A stretch of 25,223 bases of DNA, from positions 1 to 25,223 of the forward strand of contig CAMPET010000215.1 in assembly GCA_946803715.1 (NCBI GenBank). The letters are read 5' to 3'. Numbering within the stretch: position 1 is the first letter of the stretch; each line of letters begins with the position of its first letter. The position numbers and the translations under genes were made by a program. The stretch is from Beroe ovata. Taxonomy: Eukaryota > Ctenophora > Nuda > Beroida > Beroidae. A model generated the notes under the pieces. The model had not been told where the DNA came from, did not search any database, and was given only the letters and a program-made list of their open reading frames with translations. Positions 21,542 to 25,223 of the stretch are shown in pieces.

Positions 21542-21708
21542 AAGACACATAACAGCAGTATTTTATACAGTATTTTTCTAGCTTAGCTGAAATATCCGGT
21601 ATATGTCTCATTCAACCTGATTACCTGATAACCTGAAGATGCTATCCTAATCCTATTTCACGGGTCAAAATGTTTCATGTTTTTGAGTTTTGAGAATCAT
21701 CAACTTTG

Positions 21709-21735
21709 AATAAATAAATAAATAAACAAATAAAT
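21709..21735 (+). terminator. Polyadenylation signals of the SLC17-type gene
   Basis: A run of overlapping AATAAA hexamers begins 168 bp after the stop codon on the coding strand. It is the expected position for the mRNA 3' end. Confidence 0.7.
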
Positions 21736-21774
21736 AGTCAGTTCGACTTTGTGCGCGGCGCTATAGATATTAAA

Positions 21775-22165
21775 TAATGACGCAACACTTTGAAGTTCGC
21801 GTTTCCGGGTGTTCATGTTATCTGTTCATTGTTTCTTGCGCGCGCCTCATCTGTGCACACGCTGCGCGCCCTGTTCTAGTGTTCTACTCAAAAACTGTTG
21901 CCGGATTTTATTGTGCACACGTTGCGCGCCCCTGTTCTAGTGTTCTATTCAGTGAACTGAAAAGTCGTAGAAAGGAGACGCGCAGCGCGCGCGGAGTATT
22001 TGGGTCACGCAGCGCGGGAACAGATTTTATCTGTCGACTGTTTCTTGAATTGCGCGCGGCGCGCGCGCGTTCATCGAAGGCCTAAATTCGGCTTTTATTT
22101 CGGTCCTTGATGAAGCTGAAGGCGCGCGCGCAAGAAACAGGTCAGGTAACATCTAACAAAGATAT
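21775..22165. repeat. GCGC-rich palindromic repeat block (copy 3, related to 225-411 and 575-651)
   Basis: On the left, GTTATCTGTTCATTGTTTCT then GCGCGCGCC (from about 21816) is matched on the right by GGCGCGCGCGCAAGAAACAG (22121-22140) and GGTAACATCT. These are the same arm sequence as the 575-651 hairpin. Inside are a 35-bp direct repeat starting TGTGCACACGCTGCGCGCCC at about 21850 and 21913, a second TATCTGTCGACTGTTTCTTG at about 22028, and TTGCCGGAT near 21898. It looks like nested or rearranged copies of the element family. No coding function. Confidence 0.7.
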
Positions 22166-23338
22166 TTATATCAAAGATATTTATATCAAAATTGTGAATA
22201 CTACGACATTTCAGATCATGTCATGGAGTAATATATAAATGGATTGCAACGTGTGCACAGAAAAGCCCACAAAAATCTATATTATAATTTGGTTGTTTGT
22301 TTGTCTTTATTTATTTATTTCTGTACGTCCGTCACGAAATGCACGTGCTGATTTTGAAGTTAAAGTGCGCGTTGCCATGGATACGTGCTACTACTGTAAT
22401 AGTGAAGTGGGAGCTCATTTCTGATGATGGTGATTGGTGCTTTGATTACGTTAAAGTTTTCGTTGCAATGGGATGACGATTTGTGGCGACTCTGCCTGTG
22501 TATTAAGGGTTATCGTCCATTCTTTTCTTATGATGAAAATGATGAGGTAAAAATTACAAAATTGAAAGTGCATTGTGCAGTAGTGCAAACGTTCACATCA
22601 ATTTCAATTCCAGTCTTCACATCCCATTCGTAGCATCGGATCCAACCGACGGGTTTTCTAGTTTACAATAATTTATAAGGTCAGATTAATGATCTATTTG
22701 TCAAACCTCTTGAGTACTCATCATCAATCATGTCATAATAGAGTAATTTCAAAAATCCTCAATTGCCAATGATTGGAAAATGAGAAATACTGTGTACTGT
22801 AAACATTTTGATAGTTTTTCACATTAAGAAGTTGCAGAATTTGGTCTGATGTTCAATTTGAACTAAATGTTCAGTGTCCACTTCTCAGGTGTGGTCATAA
22901 TGCAGTCATGGTATTTGGATTTGAGTGGTGATTGACGGATTGGCACATGTGTGAATGTATAGATCTGTTCCTGTGCAGTGTGACCCTTTACATATTCCTA
23001 TATGATGCATGATGCATGTGTCAGAGTACATAGTAGAAAATAAAAGGATCATTTGACAGGTAACATATAACTGGTAACATGTGCTTATATAGAAGGGAGT
23101 GTCAATCTATCAGAACCTGCTGTGTGCATTGGGTCTCTTGATCCAAGCCAGAAAGCCCATGGACACAGCATGTTGTGGCCATGGGTTTGTCTGATTGGCA
23201 CCCTTGACAGTGTATGAACAGGCATCAGCCTCAGAATTTTGTTTGAAATCATCTAGGCTAATCATCAGCTAGCATTCAGACTTATCTGTGACTCTGTTAG
23301 GTTCCATGACTAGGTGAATTATTCCAAATATGGACTAA
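22166..23338. other. Intergenic upstream of DNAJC5
   Basis: No exon was found. An imperfect 36-bp palindrome (23153-23188) lies about 150 bp upstream of the DNAJC5 start codon and may fall in its promoter. The rest is AT-rich and featureless to my reading. Confidence 0.5.
23153..23188. repeat. 36-bp imperfect palindrome upstream of DNAJC5
   Basis: AAGCCCATGGACACAGCA pairs with TGTTGTGGCCATGGGTTT: 15 of 18 pairs are Watson-Crick and two of the rest are G-T. There is no loop. It could be a foldback remnant or a dyad protein-binding site. Confidence 0.6.
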
Positions 23339-24293
23339 ATGGCAGAGTATGGAACAATTCCTCCTCCTGGTGAGGGTAGGCAGCGGACAAGGTCTCAGCG
23401 GTCCCACAGGTCTGATTCTTTGGTTTAATGGCTTCTCAGATAGATCTATTCAGCAATAGACTTTGGTTAGTTTTCTCAATATTATTCCATTCGAAATTAA
23501 AAGCCATGAATCTACCACCTCAGCACTACTGGAGAGACTCTTTATCAGATTTTAGGCTTAGAAAAAGAAGCAACACCTGAGGATATTAAGAAGGCTTATA
23601 GAAAGGTATGGCACCTAATACTTTCTTAGGGCCGGACTGTTTTCTTTCCCATGCTATATAATGTCATCATTTAAATTGTAAATTTTATTTCTAGTTAGCT
23701 CTCAAGTTTCATCCTGATAAAAATCCTGGAAATGAAGAAGCAGCTGAGAAGGTAATTACAATTTGTTTTTTACATACATTACAATGAATTTAACAGAGGA
23801 TATAAGTGACTCATGTGTATTTAATCAAATGTAAATAACACTCACTTATGTAATGTATGCAGGTCACATAAACATTGGGTTTATTCAATTAGACATGGTG
23901 CCTACCAATCTCCTACTTACATTTTTTCAAACTAGTGGAGAAATAGTTGAATTTTATCACTGTGTCTTCCCTTATCCTTTACCATAGACCTTATATGGTA
24001 GTGAACTTATTGACCAAGAGTACATCATTTGAAACTTCTTCAGTTTAAACAGATAAACCAGGCACATGTCATTCTGACTGATGAACAGAAACGACAGGTT
24101 TATGACAGATATGGGAGTGTAGGGCTACAAATAGCTGAACAGTTTGGCGAAGAGGTAAAACCATCTCCCCCCTTCACACTCATTCTTGAATACAAATATT
24201 GATTCTTGCAATGATAAACACAATTTCTCAAATCCCTCAAATGCTTTTCAGAATGTCGGGGTTTACTACTGTATGAATAGTACCTGCTGTAGA
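23339..24293 (+). CDS. DNAJC5: Cysteine string protein (DNAJC5-type), 5' part; 3' end not found
   Basis: CSP is a palmitoylated synaptic/secretory-vesicle co-chaperone whose J domain activates Hsc70. Exons are 23339-23409, 23524-23605, 23695-23751, 24044-24154 and 24252-24293, with consensus junctions and matching phases (2,0,0,0,0). The start is [16 protein letters not shown]. An alternative donor after ACAAG at 23390 is also in phase and would shorten exon 1 by 18 bp. The J domain reads [18 protein letters not shown], then [13 protein letters not shown] with the HPD motif, then [17 protein letters not shown], then [15 protein letters not shown], the linker characteristic of CSP. The next exon, [14 protein letters not shown], begins where CSPs run into the cysteine string, but the multi-Cys block is not visible in the remaining 930 bp. 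Either further exons lie beyond the window, or the frame reads through to a stop at 24428. Confidence 0.9.
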
Positions 24294-25223
24294 GTGAGTT
24301 TAACGATGTTATTTCTGAGTTTCATGAGTTTACCATTTATCAATTCAATACACTGTTTCAATAGACACAATTTCTGGAGTGATTTACACTTCTGCTTACC
24401 TTGTAAAATATACATTTCAACTATTTAAAGTGCTAAGTGACAGTTGACAGTACAAAAGTTAGCACTTTCTTGCTGCTGACATGCTGCCTCAATATACGAA
24501 AGTAGCACCTATTTGTTATACAAATTTCAATCACTCGCTCATACCGCATACAAAAATCACACATAATTAGCAACATTGTTGTTTATAATTTGTTGCATTT
24601 CTGATGATCAAAGGATAGCTATTGCTCACAAAACATTCTTAACACATTATGTGACTTGGGTATCTTACAATGCAACACTGGGAACACACAATGTGTTTGT
24701 AACACTGTTACATACATTACACTCTGTAGTCAGTATACGACATGCGTATACTTGCAGCATCACTACAGCCAGGGTTCCTTGATTGACTTGATGACAAATA
24801 TTACCGCAGTTTGAAATTGTGGGGGCCAATAACCATTATAAACCATGACATCAATCGTCATTCTCTATAGGCCTTACTTGTCACACACACACATACATAA
24901 AAACACACACGTTGCTTAAATCCTATGATCGACAAGATCACCGTCTAGTTCTAGGCCTGTAGTTTTAGTCAGTCAATCTATTTGCCTTCTTTCCCCGGAT
25001 ACCCTCTTGGTACAAGAAGAGGATGCATTGTTCGCATTGTTGTGGACGCACGACTGTAAATGTTCAACTCCATTATGATGTCCGCCTTCTAAGATATTGT
25101 GTGATGGTTTGTGTACTTTGTGTGTATGTGTGTGTGTGTATGTGTGTGCGTGTCTGTGTGTGCGTGTCTGTGTGTGTGTGTACTTTGTGTGTGTGTATGT
25201 GTACGTGTATATATGTGTGTGCG
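24294..25223. other. Probable DNAJC5 intron or 3' region, ending in TG microsatellite
   Basis: No convincing exon was found. If exon 5 is not spliced, the frame stays open to 24428 and adds a hydrophobic stretch (VSLTMLFLSFMSLPFINS) instead of a cysteine string. CA runs occur at about 24883-24910. Confidence 0.4.
25115..25223. repeat. TG microsatellite
   Basis: Interrupted (TG)n with TATG, TGCG and TCTG variants running to the end of the window. Confidence 0.9.

Noticed and set aside
21777-22085. 102-codon plus-strand frame through the GCGC block
   Set aside because: It runs through palindromic repeat sequence with Ala/Arg-rich composition and no family resemblance.

Overview
This is nuclear DNA from a multicellular animal. 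Evidence: GT-AG spliced genes with short introns (mostly 65-500 bp), AATAAA polyadenylation signals, CA/TG microsatellites, and animal gene families (a death-domain/Ig/paracaspase MALT1, a rhodopsin-family GPCR, PARG, an SLC17-type transporter, a cysteine-string-protein-type DNAJC5). Short introns, tight spacing and divergence from the vertebrate sequences I know suggest an early-branching marine invertebrate such as a sponge; that is inference and no species can be named. All exon models were built by hand by matching open frames, splice consensus and codon phase; no transcript data were available.

Layout. 1-878: no gene, but palindromic GCGC-rich mobile-element debris, including a 77-bp perfect hairpin flanked by an 8-bp direct repeat. 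879-2982 (-): gene B, an eight-exon gene for an unrecognised protein of about 375 aa. 3615-4833 (+): gene A, a four-exon gene for a single-pass membrane protein of about 288 aa with an acidic tail. A and B are head to head across about 630 bp. 5644-16551 (-): MALT1, at least 12 exons encoding death domain, two Ig domains and the caspase-like domain with the His/Cys dyad; its 3' end is uncertain. Its 7.5-kb third intron holds an intronless GPCR gene (8630-9757, same strand) and a striking density of CACGTG palindromes. A second, 501-bp intron is almost entirely a 110-bp minisatellite. 16664-17870: a 545-bp tandem duplication directly upstream of MALT1. 18140-19645 (-): PARG catalytic region in one large exon. 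19959-21541 (+): SLC17-type MFS transporter, head to head with PARG. 21780-22160: a second block of GCGC palindromic repeat related to the one at the left end. 23339 to at least 24293 (+): the 5' part of a DNAJC5/CSP gene; the cysteine string itself is not visible and is probably to the right of the window. The right end is a TG microsatellite.

The genes do not form an obvious pathway. MALT1 (NF-kB-type signalling), a GPCR and PARG (ADP-ribose turnover) are neighbours in a compact locus, and nothing in the sequence shows co-function. The most unusual points are the host/nested pair MALT1/GPCR, the GPCR's Tyr-Arg-Tyr in place of Asp-Arg-Tyr, the hairpin element with its target-site duplication, and the minisatellite whose inverted-repeat stem is preserved in all four copies.
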